NCBI RefSeq assembly: GCF_032854445.1
Contig: NC_088307.1
Location: forward strand, 12,350,017 to 12,414,016
From: Liolophura sinensis
Lineage: Eukaryota > Mollusca > Polyplacophora > Chitonida > Chitonidae
DNA length: 64,000 bases
Direction of reading: 5' to 3'
The translations under genes were made by a program, and so were the position numbers. The notes under the pieces were generated by a model. That model was not told where the DNA came from. It saw nothing but the letters and a program-made list of their open reading frames with translations, and searched no databases. Of this stretch, positions 11,292-22,722 are shown piece by piece; the first letter of the stretch is position 1, and every line of letters starts with the position of its first letter.

Positions 11292-11779
11292 TATTACGCA
11301 TGTATATCCATTCATCTCTGAATGAAACATACAGAGATTAAAGGAGACGAAAACATAAAAATGATGCCAAAATCAGACGGAAGAGCGTGAAAACATTTTT
11401 GCTTATATGTTATTTAACATTTTTTTCGATTTTTCGATTTATGTATGTGTATATATACATCCTCTTTGCATAATAATGATCTAAATAAGGATGTGAGGCT
11501 TGTCTAATAAAGGACCAAGTATGGGAATCGCCCAAGAAACTGTACACCGTAAGAAGCGACACGGACTATAACTGTGACCGACAGCAGCTGATACACTCGT
11601 AAGGCTAACCAGGATTAACATATGACTTCACTACAGTTGCCACACGTTACGTAATGCCATGGATTAGCAATTATCCACTCTAATTCATGATAACGCTTAT
11701 TTAATGCGAGACAGCTTGTATCCTTAATCACACAAAGATGTATTCTGCCAAAAAAAAAACAAACAAATCCCCACAACTA
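11292..11779. other. Stretch without recognised gene
   Basis: AT-rich, no ORF of note. Confidence 0.5.
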
Positions 11780-12115
11780 TTCAGCACTGAGAGCAAAACC
11801 AGAGCTGCGACGACAGTGGGATAGTTGGGAAATGTTCACACGTAAGCAGTGAAATACGGCTACAGCATAGAGAGTAAAACCAGAGCTGCGACGACAATGT
11901 GATAGCTGGCAAATGTTCACAATTAAGCGGTGAAACACGGTTACCGCATAGAGACCAAAACCAGAGCAGTGACGGCAATGTGATAGTTGGCAAATGTTCA
12001 CAATTAACCGGTGAAACGTAACTGTTCATGTAAAATGCTAAAATATATCAGGTAAAAAAGATGTAGTCATGCTTGTTGCAGTATATTAGACGTCACTGGT
12101 CTAGAATTACTCAAA
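11780..12115 (+). repeat. Dispersed repeat family R1, copy 6, with three tandem ~80-bp units
   Basis: Three tandem copies of a unit containing AAAACCAGAGCTGCGACGAC, GTGATAG.TGGCAAATGTTCAC and AATTAAGCGGTGAAACACGG, followed by single-copy R1 sequence to GACGTCACTGGTCTAGAATT. Weak ORFs on the minus strand reflect the repeat only. Confidence 0.75.
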
Positions 12116-12645
12116 TACGTGTTGCCATCAGATTTAACATACAGTAACACTAAACAGAAAAGGTAAAGATCACCATTAATGAACTGTGCATCATCTGAAA
12201 GGCCATTTTATGCAGATTGCAAATACGGTTTTCATGATTCAATCAAATTTGTTTACGGTCGGTTGGCATTGAGGCTCTGCAGTGAACTTTTTAGGCCATA
12301 TTGATCAAGCCGAAGCAGGGTGACGTCACGAATTCGTTAAAATGGCTGCTTAAAACATCGCTTAATTTCTATATTTCAAAATTAATCGCAGATATTCATG
12401 AGGTACTACACATGTATTCATGCTGAACGTTGAAATATACACAATCAATGGATCGCGTAGCAGCTAAAAGCACGTGACAGTTTTAGCCTATGCTAGAACA
12501 ATGTTCACTGAGGCGATGAACCTGAGTTCAGCACAGCTTTAATTTTCAAATTTTCGACCTGAAACTGTTTATCCTCCTGTCCATGGAAAGTTTCCTAGAA
12601 TTTACAAAAGTTACCGAATTGTGTACTTGTGCCTACCAACATAAA
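12116..12645. other. Stretch without recognised gene
   Basis: Nothing recognised. Confidence 0.5.
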
Positions 12646-12810
12646 GGAAGATTCTGCTAGTGGACAAAGAATCCCCGAGGTCTGGTGATTTTGCATTAGT
12701 TGTATAATGTTTGCATGATAAATACTCCGCATTTTCGGCAATTCTAGACCAGTAGCGTCCAACAAAGTGCAGCTAACAACCACGTATGTTATTTTACCTA
12801 TTTCTTCTTA
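12646..12810 (-). repeat. Dispersed repeat family R1, copy 7
   Basis: GTGGACAAAGAATCCCCGAG, TTCTAGACCAGTAGCGTCCA and TTTTACCTATTTCTTCTTAG match the 9380-9640 copy in order and orientation. Confidence 0.55.
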
Positions 12811-13334
12811 GTCATGGTACTTTGCTGCTATATGTATTTATGCGTGTAGTTAGAATAAAATCATAACATCTTGATTTTAAAATCTTGTCTTTTTTTACCC
12901 TCAATACATCTCATTGATAGGCCCGTCACGCACCAATAGACAGATACATCTGTTCTGAAATACGACCACTCGACCTTGTTAAATTTATCTATTATACGCC
13001 TTTCTTCCTAGAACACATGGGTTCTTTATAACCTCTCGAAAAAACACACTTTGCCCGGTTGTCAATGAGCGACACTTGTCGCGACTCCGCAGAGGGGACA
13101 CTATCAACCACATGCGCGTCCTTGAAACTTATCAGTGCATGCGCGTCCTTAAGACTCCCGGAAAACAATTATCGTCGTCATTAACTGAACAATGAGGCGT
13201 GTTCGAATCTCGTTCGAATCCAGGATGTTTGTGACGTTACTTACTTATTGCCGTTTGCCTTCTCAGAGCTCTTTCCGTTATATTTTGCTTCTTTCTACGT
13301 ATAAACCTAACCGGTGCCGGAGAGAAAGAGATAT
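12811..13334. other. Stretch without recognised gene
   Basis: Contains a short direct repeat (CATGCGCGTCCTTGAAAC / CATGCGCGTCCTTAAGAC at about 13111-13157). No gene seen. Confidence 0.5.

Positions 13335-13430
<96 letters not shown>
13335..13430 (+). repeat. (GA)n microsatellite
   Basis: About 95 bases of GA with a single interruption (GATGAG) near 13380. Confidence 0.97.
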
Positions 13431-13432
<2 letters not shown>

Positions 13433-13667
13433 GTTGGTAAATACTTGATCCAGAAATAAATAAACAACTATTCAAGACTGGTTCATAATATGTCTCTTAG
13501 ACGCCTTTTTTATTTACCACGACTGTTCATATATTAAAAGTGGCCTGTAATATTGATAATAAGGGCGTTTCGGAGAGTACCCTACACTAAATAGTTCCGT
13601 GAAATAACTTTTGCCATTTATATTTAAAAGATCATGTGACTGACATGACGAAAACATACTACATACT

Positions 13668-13915
13668 ACTAAAAAAGGCAGCTGTTAATTTTAACAGAAA
13701 GTCTGAGAGATGCTAGAAAGTATTCTGTTATTATCATACAATGTTCTGTCATATTCAAGATAATATTCTGTTAGTCTGATAGAATCTTTTCCTAGCTGAG
13801 TTAATAGAATGTGAGTGTGGATTTGAACAGAAATTGGTGCAACAGCAGAATCCATTTTAGCAAATTACTCAGACAACAGACTTTCTGTTAAATTTAACGT
13901 TTATTTTTTGAGGAT
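13668..13915. mobile_element. Palindromic MITE (family P), copy 1
   Basis: Non-autonomous DNA element with long inverted ends: left TGTTAATTTTAACAGAAAGT..GATGCTAGAAAGTATTCTG, right ATTACTCAGACAACAGACTT TCTGTTAAATTTAAC (read as separate blocks). No ORF. Related copies lie at 14707-14936 and 50072-50300. Confidence 0.7.
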
Positions 13916-14242
13916 ATAGATGAACGAGATCAATCTTTCAAAACGTAGTAAGTAAAATATAGTACCAAAAACCCTCCGAGGCGAATACTGTTATTACTTG
14001 TGTATGCATTGTCAATCGATTTTGAACTGCCACGCAGAGAAACAAACTGGGCAATAAACTTATTACAACGTACAATTTTAATGTAGGCCTGTATTTTGTT
14101 GTGAATGTAGGCAGGTGAATACAGACAGGATTTGCCTGACTTAGACGATTGTGTAATTTTTCAGCTGTTCGTTCTGACTGAAACAACTGTCTCGTATGCG
14201 CAGTGCACATGCGCGAAGAGTACAATTATACGTAATGACGGA
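13916..14242. other. Stretch without recognised gene
   Basis: A 95-residue minus-strand ORF at 13938-14225 shows no domain and is not supported. Confidence 0.5.
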
Positions 14243-14440
14243 AGTAAATTATGGCGCTCAGTTTATGATGAGACAATTAGAAGGTAGACAATGTCCCTTG
14301 TGGGAAGGGGAGGGGTGGGGTAATTTGAGCGTACGCAAATAAGTTATGGCGCTCAGTTTATGAATAGACAATTAGCTGCTAGACAATGACCCTTGTAGGG
14401 GGGGGGGGGGGAGGGGTGTTGAGTGTAATTTGAGTGTTGT
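14243..14440 (+). repeat. Tandem duplication with G-run
   Basis: Two diverged copies of a roughly 95-base unit: TTATGGCGCTCAGTTTATGA, AGACAATTAG, TAGACAATG.CCCTTGT, then a G-rich run and TAATTTGAG. The second copy has a 14-base G run near 14398-14411. Confidence 0.85.
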
Positions 14441-14574
14441 TAAGCACAGGTTCACATACAATAATGTAACCATATATGCTTGATGCTGAGCGGTCTACTG
14501 TTTGATAACTGTCTCACGGATTGCGCTTTGTCCAATGAATCGTCTTTAAAGGCTATGAATACATAAAGAATGGA

Positions 14575-14706
14575 CTTGAACTCACAGCCATCGCATTAGT
14601 GGGTTTGGGGGTGGTGATGGTGGTGGTGGGGGAGGGGTGGGGGTGGTGCTCAAGGGTCATTCCGCCGTGCTGGCGCGTTAAAACCCCTCGGCCACGGAGG
14701 CCTCCC
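14575..14706 (-). repeat. SINE-A head with G/T-rich insertion
   Basis: Inverted tRNA head: ACTTGAACTCACAGCCATCG at one end, TGGCGCGTTAAAACCCCTCG and GCCACGGAGGCCTCCC at the other. Between them is a GGTGGTGGTGGGGGAGG-like stretch, so the B box and A box are pulled apart. Confidence 0.65.
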
Positions 14707-14936
14707 TAAAAAGTCGGTTATGTAAGTAATGCTAGAATGGAATCCGTTATTGCAGCAGATTAGTCTGTTAAATATAACACACAAATTAAATAATTCAATA
14801 ATCAGCATTGTATTAGACTAACAGGACTATGTGTTGAATGTGACACAGTAGTATGTTATATAACAGAATACATTCCATAGCATCACTGAGACAACAGATT
14901 TTCTGTTAAGATTAACAAGATTAAGTTTTGAGTGTA
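14707..14936. mobile_element. Palindromic MITE (family P), copy 2
   Basis: Left arm shortened (AAAGTCGGTTATGTAAGTAA then TGCTAGAATGG); right arm full: ATAACAGAATACATTCCATA, GCATCACTGAGACAACAGAT, TTTCTGTTAAGATTAAC, ending TTTTGAGTGTA. It abuts the SINE head directly. Confidence 0.7.
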
Positions 14937-15135
14937 TGCCTAAACTGTATGGCTAAGCTGAATTTTAGATATGGTGCATTTGTTCAAGCGCGATAAAGCT
15001 GCAGGCTGCAGGAAATTCTATATCCTTTTAAATTACAAGATTTATGCTTATCATTTGGTAAAATGTAAAATTTATCGGACTTTTGAAAGTGCAGATGAAT
15101 TTTTGCCTCCACCCCTCGCCCCAGATTTTACAGCT

Positions 15136-15388
15136 TCCATGGTGCCAGAGCGGCACAATGACCCAGGAGCCTGTAACCAATGCGGTTGCTGGGAGTTTCA
15201 GCCCAGCTCATGCTGTCTTTCTCTCTGGCCGTATGTGGAAAGATCTGACAGCAATCTGCGGATGCTCGTGAGTTTCCATCGGGCTCTGCACTGTTTCCTC
15301 CCAAAATACTGCGGACCACCGTCGTATAGGTAAAATATTTCTTTAGTATGTTGTAAAGCACCAATCAATCAAATAAATAAATAAGTAA
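15136..15388 (+). repeat. SINE-A, nearly full length, diverged
   Basis: CAATGACCCAGGAGCCTGTA, ACCAATGCGGTTGCTGGGAG, CAGCTCATGCTG, GCAATCTGCGGATGCTCGTG, CCACCGTCGTATAGGTAAAA and the tail CACCAATCAATCAAATAAAT. The ORFs across it are SINE shadows. Confidence 0.85.
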
Positions 15389-15745
15389 AGCTTCTATAGC
15401 CTAAACGGATGGTTGTCAGGAAACAGATACTTACTCTATATTACTGGGCAATTTGTATCAACTTCAGTAAACGTTGATTAACAGAAATTCATCGAAAGTT
15501 CTTACCTTTTTGAAGGTGTCACATAAATATCGCCCGGATGTAGGTCACATCGTTAACAGTTTATTACGATTAGCATCCTGTAAGTTTCCACGCCATTTTC
15601 CTTCTGCATTTTCATTTCATGTGAAAACGTACTTCACGCCAAGAGGATCGTTTGTTTACAGGGAGCCCTCTGATAATTTAGCCATGTTGTATGTCATGTG
15701 AGTAGTAGTCATTACAACAGTCTGAATTCCAGGCAAGTGATAACA
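15389..15745. other. Stretch without recognised gene
   Basis: A 75-residue plus-strand ORF (15474-15701) has no recognisable domain. Confidence 0.45.
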
Positions 15746-15958
15746 TTATCTGCAATTATCATGTGATTTTACACCAGGGACGTCCAATAAATGATGTAAC
15801 TATAACATCACTGCATTTTTTTTTACCTAATTCAGCTTAGAGCTTAGGGCGTGGAGTTTTTAAGCAGAATAAATCCCTAACTGAGGTAAATTGACAAGAG
15901 GCCGGATTTCACTGGTAATGACTATGTGCCAAGCTATCACACTGCAATGGATGCCCGT
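15746..15958 (-). repeat. Dispersed repeat family R1, copy 8
   Basis: GGGACGTCCAATAAATGATG, AACATCACTGCATTTTTTTT, ACCTAATTCAGCTTAG, CCCTAACTGAGGTAAATTGA, CAAGAGGCCGGATTTCACTG and CAAGCTATCACACTGCAATG. Confidence 0.65.
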
Positions 15959-17004
15959 AGACTTTTATATCATTATATTACACATGACAACTACATGGAT
16001 ATAGAACGTAATACGGTACTGGTTTGGGACGACTGAATGTATCGTTCAGAGGTTTTTAGCACAAAGTTTTGACACGTCGTCTTTGCCGTGCTCTTGGCCT
16101 TCAGTGAGAGGCGTTACGTGGGATGGGCTTTGACTGATTCATTGATCCGGCGATTGATTCCATGATGTTTTTTAATTCTTATTAACGCCACGCAGAAGAA
16201 TATCTCCCGTATGCGATGGCGGTCAATTTTACGGTATAGTGAACGTAGAGGAAGAGAAAAGTTCACAGCAATAAACAGCATTTTATTCGTGTGGAAATCT
16301 CACGAGTGGCACGAGAGTTTCGATCAGGGGTATCAAACAGCGGACAGACCTGTCATTTTACACTGGATTTACGTGGACGAAAGTTGAACCATTTAATTAT
16401 TATTCATTTTGACCCTTACCTGTACCAATGCATTCCAACATACAAATCAATACCTAAGGAATACCCGTTACATATGATTTATCTTCCATTATCAGATCAC
16501 AGTTGCCTTGTAGACACTCGTGTCAAACCGAGAAATACACAGTATAAAGCCACATGTCTTCCCTCAATTTTGTAGCCCCTTCTCTCAAAATCTCGTGTCT
16601 CTTGCGAGATTTCTGAGGAAAACAAAACAGCTTAGTCATGTGGATTATTGTGTTACTATCGGTGAAGCGTGCCATCCCGAGATAAAGGATATCACGTGTT
16701 TAAATTATCCATCATACGTAAACAGGTTTCTCAATTTTCCTGGCAAGACACGGCGGTTTCCTCAAGTGTTTGTTCCGTTTCGTCCGACGGTAATTACAAC
16801 ATGCAACGTGAATTAATCAAGTAAACAGATAAATAAACGGTCTGATCAGGGTTCTACAAAGGAATGTTAAAACTTTTATAGCAATATCAGTAATGTCTAT
16901 CCATGGTCACTAGTATTATTAAGTAGATATAGAGGACACTAGTGTTAAAAGAGTTGCAAGATTTACTTCCCTTTGTAGAGCACTTTTGATTATTTCATTA
17001 ATGC
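15959..17004. other. Stretch without recognised gene
   Basis: Two 94-98-residue plus-strand ORFs (16291-16575 and 16520-16816) overlap in different frames, lack domains and show no splice context. Not supported as genes. Confidence 0.45.
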
Positions 17005-17145
17005 ACGAATATATTTATTCATTTGAGCGGTGTTTTGCGCCGTACAGTTTTACTACAGTACGACTGCGACCATCGTAAGGAGGAAACCGGACAGACACTG
17101 CTTAGAAAGCACTCGACCATTCGCAGGTTGCTGGTAAACCGGTGC
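17005..17145 (-). repeat. SINE-A fragment
   Basis: TATTTATTCATTTGAGCGGT, GTTTTGCGCCGTAC, GGAGGAAACCGGACAGA and CGACCATTCGCAGGTTGCTG, inverted and diverged. Confidence 0.75.
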
Positions 17146-18948
17146 ACGATTTATTCCAAGCATGAAGACAACAGCTAAGTGCATTCGTTTTTGTACACGT
17201 AAAGTGTTGATAAAGAACAAGTATCAACAACGTAAGTAACGCAAAATCCGTTACAGAATTTGTGCAAAGATTTACAAGGTAAATGTCAAATATTGGTTTA
17301 CGTTGATAACCTTTAAATGAATCACAAGATTAATCAATTTTAATCTCATGAAAATCAGACGTGAAAACTATACATATGGCTAAGTAGATATAACGTTAAA
17401 TCTACGCCAATCCAATGAACCCTCTTTGAACGGAACGACCCAACCGTTGTACCAATCAGATTAGCCGTTTCAGAACACAAGTGCGTTAAGTACAATGAAG
17501 TGTGGAACAGTTACCTCATTTCCCAAACCATCAAAGCAAGAATTTGACTGGTAAAAGTGGAGAGGAGGGGCTAAGGGTCTGTCCTCCAAATCCAGTGAAT
17601 AAGACATTAGGTCGGTATACGGAACGGCCAGTAGATCTGACTTTACGAAGATTGAAATAGTTCTGTATGTGAAGAGAATGAAATGAAAATCAGAAAACTA
17701 TTTTTTTAATATACATATACCTAGATATCTGCATCGTAAGATACAAATTTTCCCAGCAGTACAAAATCAGAATACATCTATACATCTATATGATACATTT
17801 TTACATTTTCAAAACATTTTTACGTTCTGAACGTCAAATTGTCAGGTGTTGCATTAAAAAAACAACCTATAAAGTAGCATATCTCCAAGGAAATATCGCA
17901 AAACGAAACTACACGATGGAAATATAATACAGCCACACTTTTTTCTTCCTAAAGATGGCATTGAAACATAAACGATCTAAATGACAAAATGGAATATTAT
18001 AACATTCCAGGCTACAATCATAACAAATTCTTTTTTAGCACCATAAATCAGTTTCACAACGTAAAATAAACGTCATTGGATAATACATTTTCATAGTATG
18101 TTGATAGACGCTACTAAACTACGTCTGGTTGTTTTATGCGAAACGATGCAGAACAGGTCATTCTTCGATATTCAGTCAATGGCTACAGAAGCATCCAACC
18201 CAATTTGCGCAGATACGGAAGAGCATTTCGTCCTGATAATTTAACATGTGGATGTCATGTTTGGAAAAAAAAATCAGGGTGTTTTAATAAAACAATAAAA
18301 TAACTGGGTATTTCAGATCACTTTGAGAAAGGAAACCTATTAGGATCAGTTCAAGAACGAACGTGCGCTATAAATAACATATACATCTGCGTATTGAGAA
18401 CCCAGAACACTGTGAACGTTTCTTTTCAACATGAACAAAAAACCTAATTCGCCCCCCCCCCAAATAAAATAATACCCGTAGATTACGAGCATTCGACAAG
18501 AAAATAAGACAGTGCTTACATGAAATATATATTTGCGGTTTGAAAGACTTGAAAGTTTTATGCACATGCTACTACATAACTGGTGGCATCGCACAAAATT
18601 TGAATGCAGTAGCGACAGCGGGAAATTCCTACTATCAAGTGTTTTATATTATACTACAGGTACATACTGTAGAAACATTATAACACGCATTTTTAAGATT
18701 TAACAACTATAACATATATATACATTACGAACAATTGATATTTTTATACAGATTGTCTACTTAAGAAAAAAATGATGTGAAGTAATTTTACTTGGTGATA
18801 CATTTAGTCATGCTTTTCCAATTTTTTTATGGGTTTTAGTCTGATACATATTTGTAACATTAGGTTGTTGAAAAAATATGGCATCGTCGTTTGCAACATG
18901 AACGGTATGGATAATGTCATTCTGTTGACGAGTACTAACACAAAGGCT
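17146..18948. other. Stretch without recognised gene
   Basis: AT-rich. 17284-18948 is repeated at 26197-27836. Its small ORFs are not kept intact between copies. A C-run at about 18453-18461 differs in length in the other copy. Confidence 0.5.
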
Positions 18949-18974
18949 AATAATAATAATAATAATAATAATAA
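18949..18974 (+). repeat. (AAT)n microsatellite
   Basis: About 26 bases; the corresponding tract in the right copy is about 46 bases. Confidence 0.95.
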
Positions 18975-19035
18975 GGGATGTAGCATGACGCATGTGGATA
19001 ATATAATGTTTTTTCAAGAATAAGAAACACAGATG

Positions 19036-20471
19036 AGGCATTCGCATAGTGTCTTACAAGGTGAAAAATGATAAAGCAACATAAGGGTTTGTATTATAGA
19101 ACATTTGCATAATGTCTGACGGTGTGAAGAATGATAATACAACATAAGGGTTTGTATTATGGAACATTTGCATAATGTCTTACTGTGCGAAGAATGATAA
19201 TGCAACATAAGGGTTTTGTATTATGGAACATTTGAAAAATGTCTGACGGTGTGAAGAATGATAATACAACATAAGGGTTTGTATTATGGAACATTTGGAT
19301 AATGTCTTACATGATGAAGAATGATAATGCAACATAAGGGGTTTGTATTATGGAACATTGGATAATGTCTGACGATGTGAAGAATGATAATACAACATAA
19401 GGGTTTGTATTATGGAACATTTGCATAATGTCTTACATGGTGAAGAATTATAATGCAACATAAGGGTTTGTATTATGGAACATTTGAATAATGTCTGACG
19501 GTGTGAAGAATGGTAATACAACATAAGGGTTTGTATTATGGAACATTTGGATAATGTCTGACGGTGTGAAGAATGAGAATGCAACATAAGGGTTTGTATT
19601 ATGGAACATTTGCATAATGTCTTACTGTGTGAAGAATGATAATGCAACATAAGGGTTTGTATTATGGAACATTTGCATAATGTCTTACTGTGCGAAGAAA
19701 GATAATGCAACATAAGGGTTTGTATTATGGAACATTTGGATAATGTCTTACTGTGTGAAGAATGATAATACAACATAAGGGTTTGTATTATGGAACATTT
19801 GAATAATGTCTGACGGTGTGAAGAATGATAATACAACATAAGGGTTTGTATAATAGAACATTTGCATAATGTCTTACTGTGCGAAAAATGATAATGCAAC
19901 ATAAGGGTTTGTATTATGGAACATTTGCATAATGTCTTACTGTGTGAAGAATTATAATGCAACATAAGGGTTTGTATTATGGAACATTTGCATAATGTCT
20001 GACGGTGTGAAGAATGATAAAGCAACATAAGGGTTTGTATTATAGAACATTTGGATAATGTCTGACGGTTTGAAGAATGATAATGCAACATAAGGGTTTG
20101 TATTATGGAACATTTGCATAATGTCTTACTGTGTGAAGAATGATAATGCAACATAAGGGTTTGCATTATAGAACATTTGGATAATGTCTTACTGTGCGAA
20201 GAATGATAATGCAACATAAGGGTTTGTATTATGGAACACTTGGATAATGTCCTGACGGTGTGAAGAATGATAATACAACATAAGGGTTTGTATTATGGAA
20301 CTTTTGGATAATGTCTTACTGTGTGAAGAATGATAATGCAACATAAGGGTTTGTATTATGGAACATTTGCATAATGTCTTACTGTGTGAAGAATGATAAT
20401 GTTACATAAAAGTTTGTAGCATGGAATATTTGCATAATGTCTTACTGTGTGAAGAATGATAAAAGAATGAC
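19036..20471 (+). repeat. 63-bp satellite array, left copy (~23 units)
   Basis: Unit includes ACATAAGGGTTTGTATTATG, GAACATTTGCATAATGTC and TTACTGTGTGAAGAATGATA. Two main subtypes tend to alternate: one with TAATGCAAC and GTCTTACTGTG, one with TAATACAAC and GTCTGACGGTG. Units with TTTGCAT keep an octamer ATTTGCAT; others have TTTGGAT or TTTGAAT. As 63 is a multiple of three, one minus-strand frame is open across long parts (289 codons at 19348-20217). A few one-base indels break the frame in this copy. Confidence 0.97.
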
Positions 20472-21956
20472 ATCGCTGTATAGTATTACGTGAACTGTTT
20501 TCAACTCTTCACCCAAGAACTTTTGACATATTCCCGTGTGTGTAGGTGTAGTTTATAGGGCGTATATACGCCAAAGATGTTGAAAATAATAGTGAGTATA
20601 CCTTTACGGCGAAAAAAAAGGTATACCGTAATTCTTCTAATGTTTGGGACATCGTTTTTGCTCTTTTTAGCCAATATGCATGCAATTGTAATAGGATTAC
20701 ACAGCACTTGGTTATTGTATTTTATCAATAAGATATACAGATGTTTAACTTTCTGAAAAGCTGGTAGAGAATTGTCATTCTTTGCTATCAACACTATTAA
20801 TGGTAAAAAAAACTAAAAGAATTACAGTAGCGTGCATAGTTAAAACTATTAAATGTAAAGTAGACTGTGTGACTGAAACCGTGAAAACTACGAGGTGTTA
20901 TTTTAAAGAGCTTATGAAAGACCAGTTTAAAACTGTCAAAGTAGAACTACCCCGTAAGCAATATCAAGGTCATATTCATAAACGGTTGGTAGCAACTAAG
21001 AGTTTCAAACCCTCTCTGCTCTGTTGTTGCAGCAGCTTTAGTTATTGGAAATGACGCCATAGAATTATGCATTTAAAGAGGCCATACTGGAGATTTTTTA
21101 CAGAGAACATCAATCAGCGAAAATACATTTGATTCTTTTCTATTATTTTAGAATACCCCAAATAATTACTTTTCACAAAATACAATTATCTGCCTCGTCT
21201 CCGCAAGTGTATTGGTTCAAAAATCCCTAAAATTTACAAAACGGGTCTCAAAGCGTTATTTTTTTTTACAAATCATTTTAACACTATAAGTAGTACAAAT
21301 AAAAATCTGATATTTACTAAAAGGCAATATCTTCTCGTGGCTGTGCAATTGCGCACAGTGTCCTTAGCCATATTCTTTAAAATTATGAGTTACAAAAATA
21401 TTCTAACTTCATTTTGTTTTCCATTTTGATTGGGACGTCCAACAAAAGTTGTTTGTTGACCTTGTGGTTTGCGTGTCACTGATGAAAAGCGAGTTTGGTA
21501 GTGAGCATGAGTGGATTTACAGCTATAGACGACAAGTTTGAACAAACGGAGTATAATAGGTTTGCACGCAAGGCGGCCTTCTATTTAAATTACCAACTAT
21601 ACATTGTTTACAGAAACGGAAAATATCTGCTAAATATAACTTGTGCCATTAACCACAGAAGTGCAGAGCAGTACAGCAAAGTGACTGTTTATCGCATGTA
21701 ACACACTCTTATCTCAGGCTCTCAGTGAATGTGTTCCTTTCCGGAGCAAAAGTCCGTCTTCCGGACCTAGGACATTAAACAAACCCATGTGACTGCCAGC
21801 TGGTTTCTGATGTTTTTGTAGTCGGAAACCGGGGTGGTTGCTCTGATAAAGGGTGGATTGTTTCAAGTCAGTTATACAGTTGTGTTATACCATGGGTACA
21901 AATGTAGTCTGAAATTTTAATTATAAATGTAGATAGTGCTGACATATCTCTTATAT
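20472..21956. other. Stretch without recognised gene
   Basis: Two plus-strand ORFs (20782-21054 and 21495-21701) look gene-like here but are interrupted in the right copy, so they are probably chance. Nothing else recognised. Confidence 0.55.
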
Positions 21957-22722
21957 TCAAGTTTATATATATATATACCCACTATACATATGTCGCTAGC
22001 TTACTGATCCCGTTAATCCTGGAATTTCTTTATAATTTTCACTCCGTTAAAAGTCGTTTAAAAGCTAATTTTTTATATATACATCGGGTGGGCATAAAAA
22101 AATGGGCCGTACTTTGACACTCAAAATCTCCAAAACCCTCTTTCGTCAGCTTCTAAAAAACTACACACTCAAAAGTCATTATGTCCTAAGTATACAGACC
22201 AAATTTGAATTTCATCCTTTAAGATTTCTGTTCATGGGACCAAAATCAAAACAGAGTCAAAAACGCATGTTCCGGACATTTCAAAATGATGTTCTACCTT
22301 ATTTTACGTGAAAAGGTGATCAGTTAATTGTCCGCCGCAAAAAAACCCATCTTGATTCAGCAAAACTTGTGCCTATCCGGCAAGAATGGTTTCTCTGACA
22401 CTAGAGCCAGACAATTTTTCCAGACGGCACTGATTTACGCGTGTCACACAAGTGTGCAGCGCGCGCTCTACTCATGGACACCTGACAGGTGATGCGATGT
22501 GGGTCACTGGAACGTGCATTTTTGAGGCTATGTTTTCATTTTAACCCTGTGCAACCCTGACTGCTATGACCTTGAAAACTGGTCGGTATATTAACAAAAT
22601 CATGCCATTTCAATGTCTAAAGTGTGAAGGGTTTGAACAAGGATAATGGAACAATGCAGCATCAAAGTACAGCCCATTTTTTATGCCTACCCGATATATA
22701 GTGGATACATATACTTGAATTA
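21957..22722. mobile_element. MITE with long inverted ends, left-block copy
   Basis: Right end read inverted: ATTCAAGTATATGTATCCAC, TATATATCGGGTAGGCATAA, AAAATGGGCTGTACTTTGAT. Left end: ATTCAAGTTTATATATATAT, CCCACTATA, then an inserted LRR fragment, then CATCGGGTGGGCATAAAAAA and ATGGGCCGTACTTTGA. The inner end sequence resembles Tc1/mariner-type termini (inference). A 69-codon ORF at 22102-22311 starts in the left end and is intact in both copies but matches nothing I know. No transposase seen. Confidence 0.7.
21981..22074 (-). pseudogene. LRR-3-derived gene fragment inside the MITE left end
   Basis: TCGCTAGCTTACTGATCCCG, TTAATCCTGGA and CTTTATAATTTTCACTCCGT closely resemble LRR-3 coding sequence at about 24164-24287 (TCGCTAGCTTTGTGATCCCG, TTCATTCTGGA, CTTTATAATTTCCACTCCAT). 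About 40 bases of the gene are missing between the two matching blocks, with TGGA at both deletion edges in the gene. The fragment corresponds to residues of about 91-131 of LRR-3. A TATACAT motif flanks it on both sides. Confidence 0.75.

Noticed and set aside
13192-13475. Arg/Glu and Ser/Leu repeat ORFs
   Set aside because: Readings of the GA microsatellite.
15083-15364. Overlapping ORFs on both strands
   Set aside because: All lie in a SINE-A copy.
19036-20471. CRISPR-like array
   Set aside because: Units are contiguous without unique spacers, and the genome is eukaryotic.
20782-21701. 90- and 68-residue plus-strand ORFs
   Set aside because: Both are interrupted in the right block, so they are not maintained.
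22102-22311. 69-residue ORF intact in both block copies (also 32198-32407)
   Set aside because: It starts in the MITE terminal repeat and lies wholly inside the element. Conservation between two near-identical copies is not evidence of selection.
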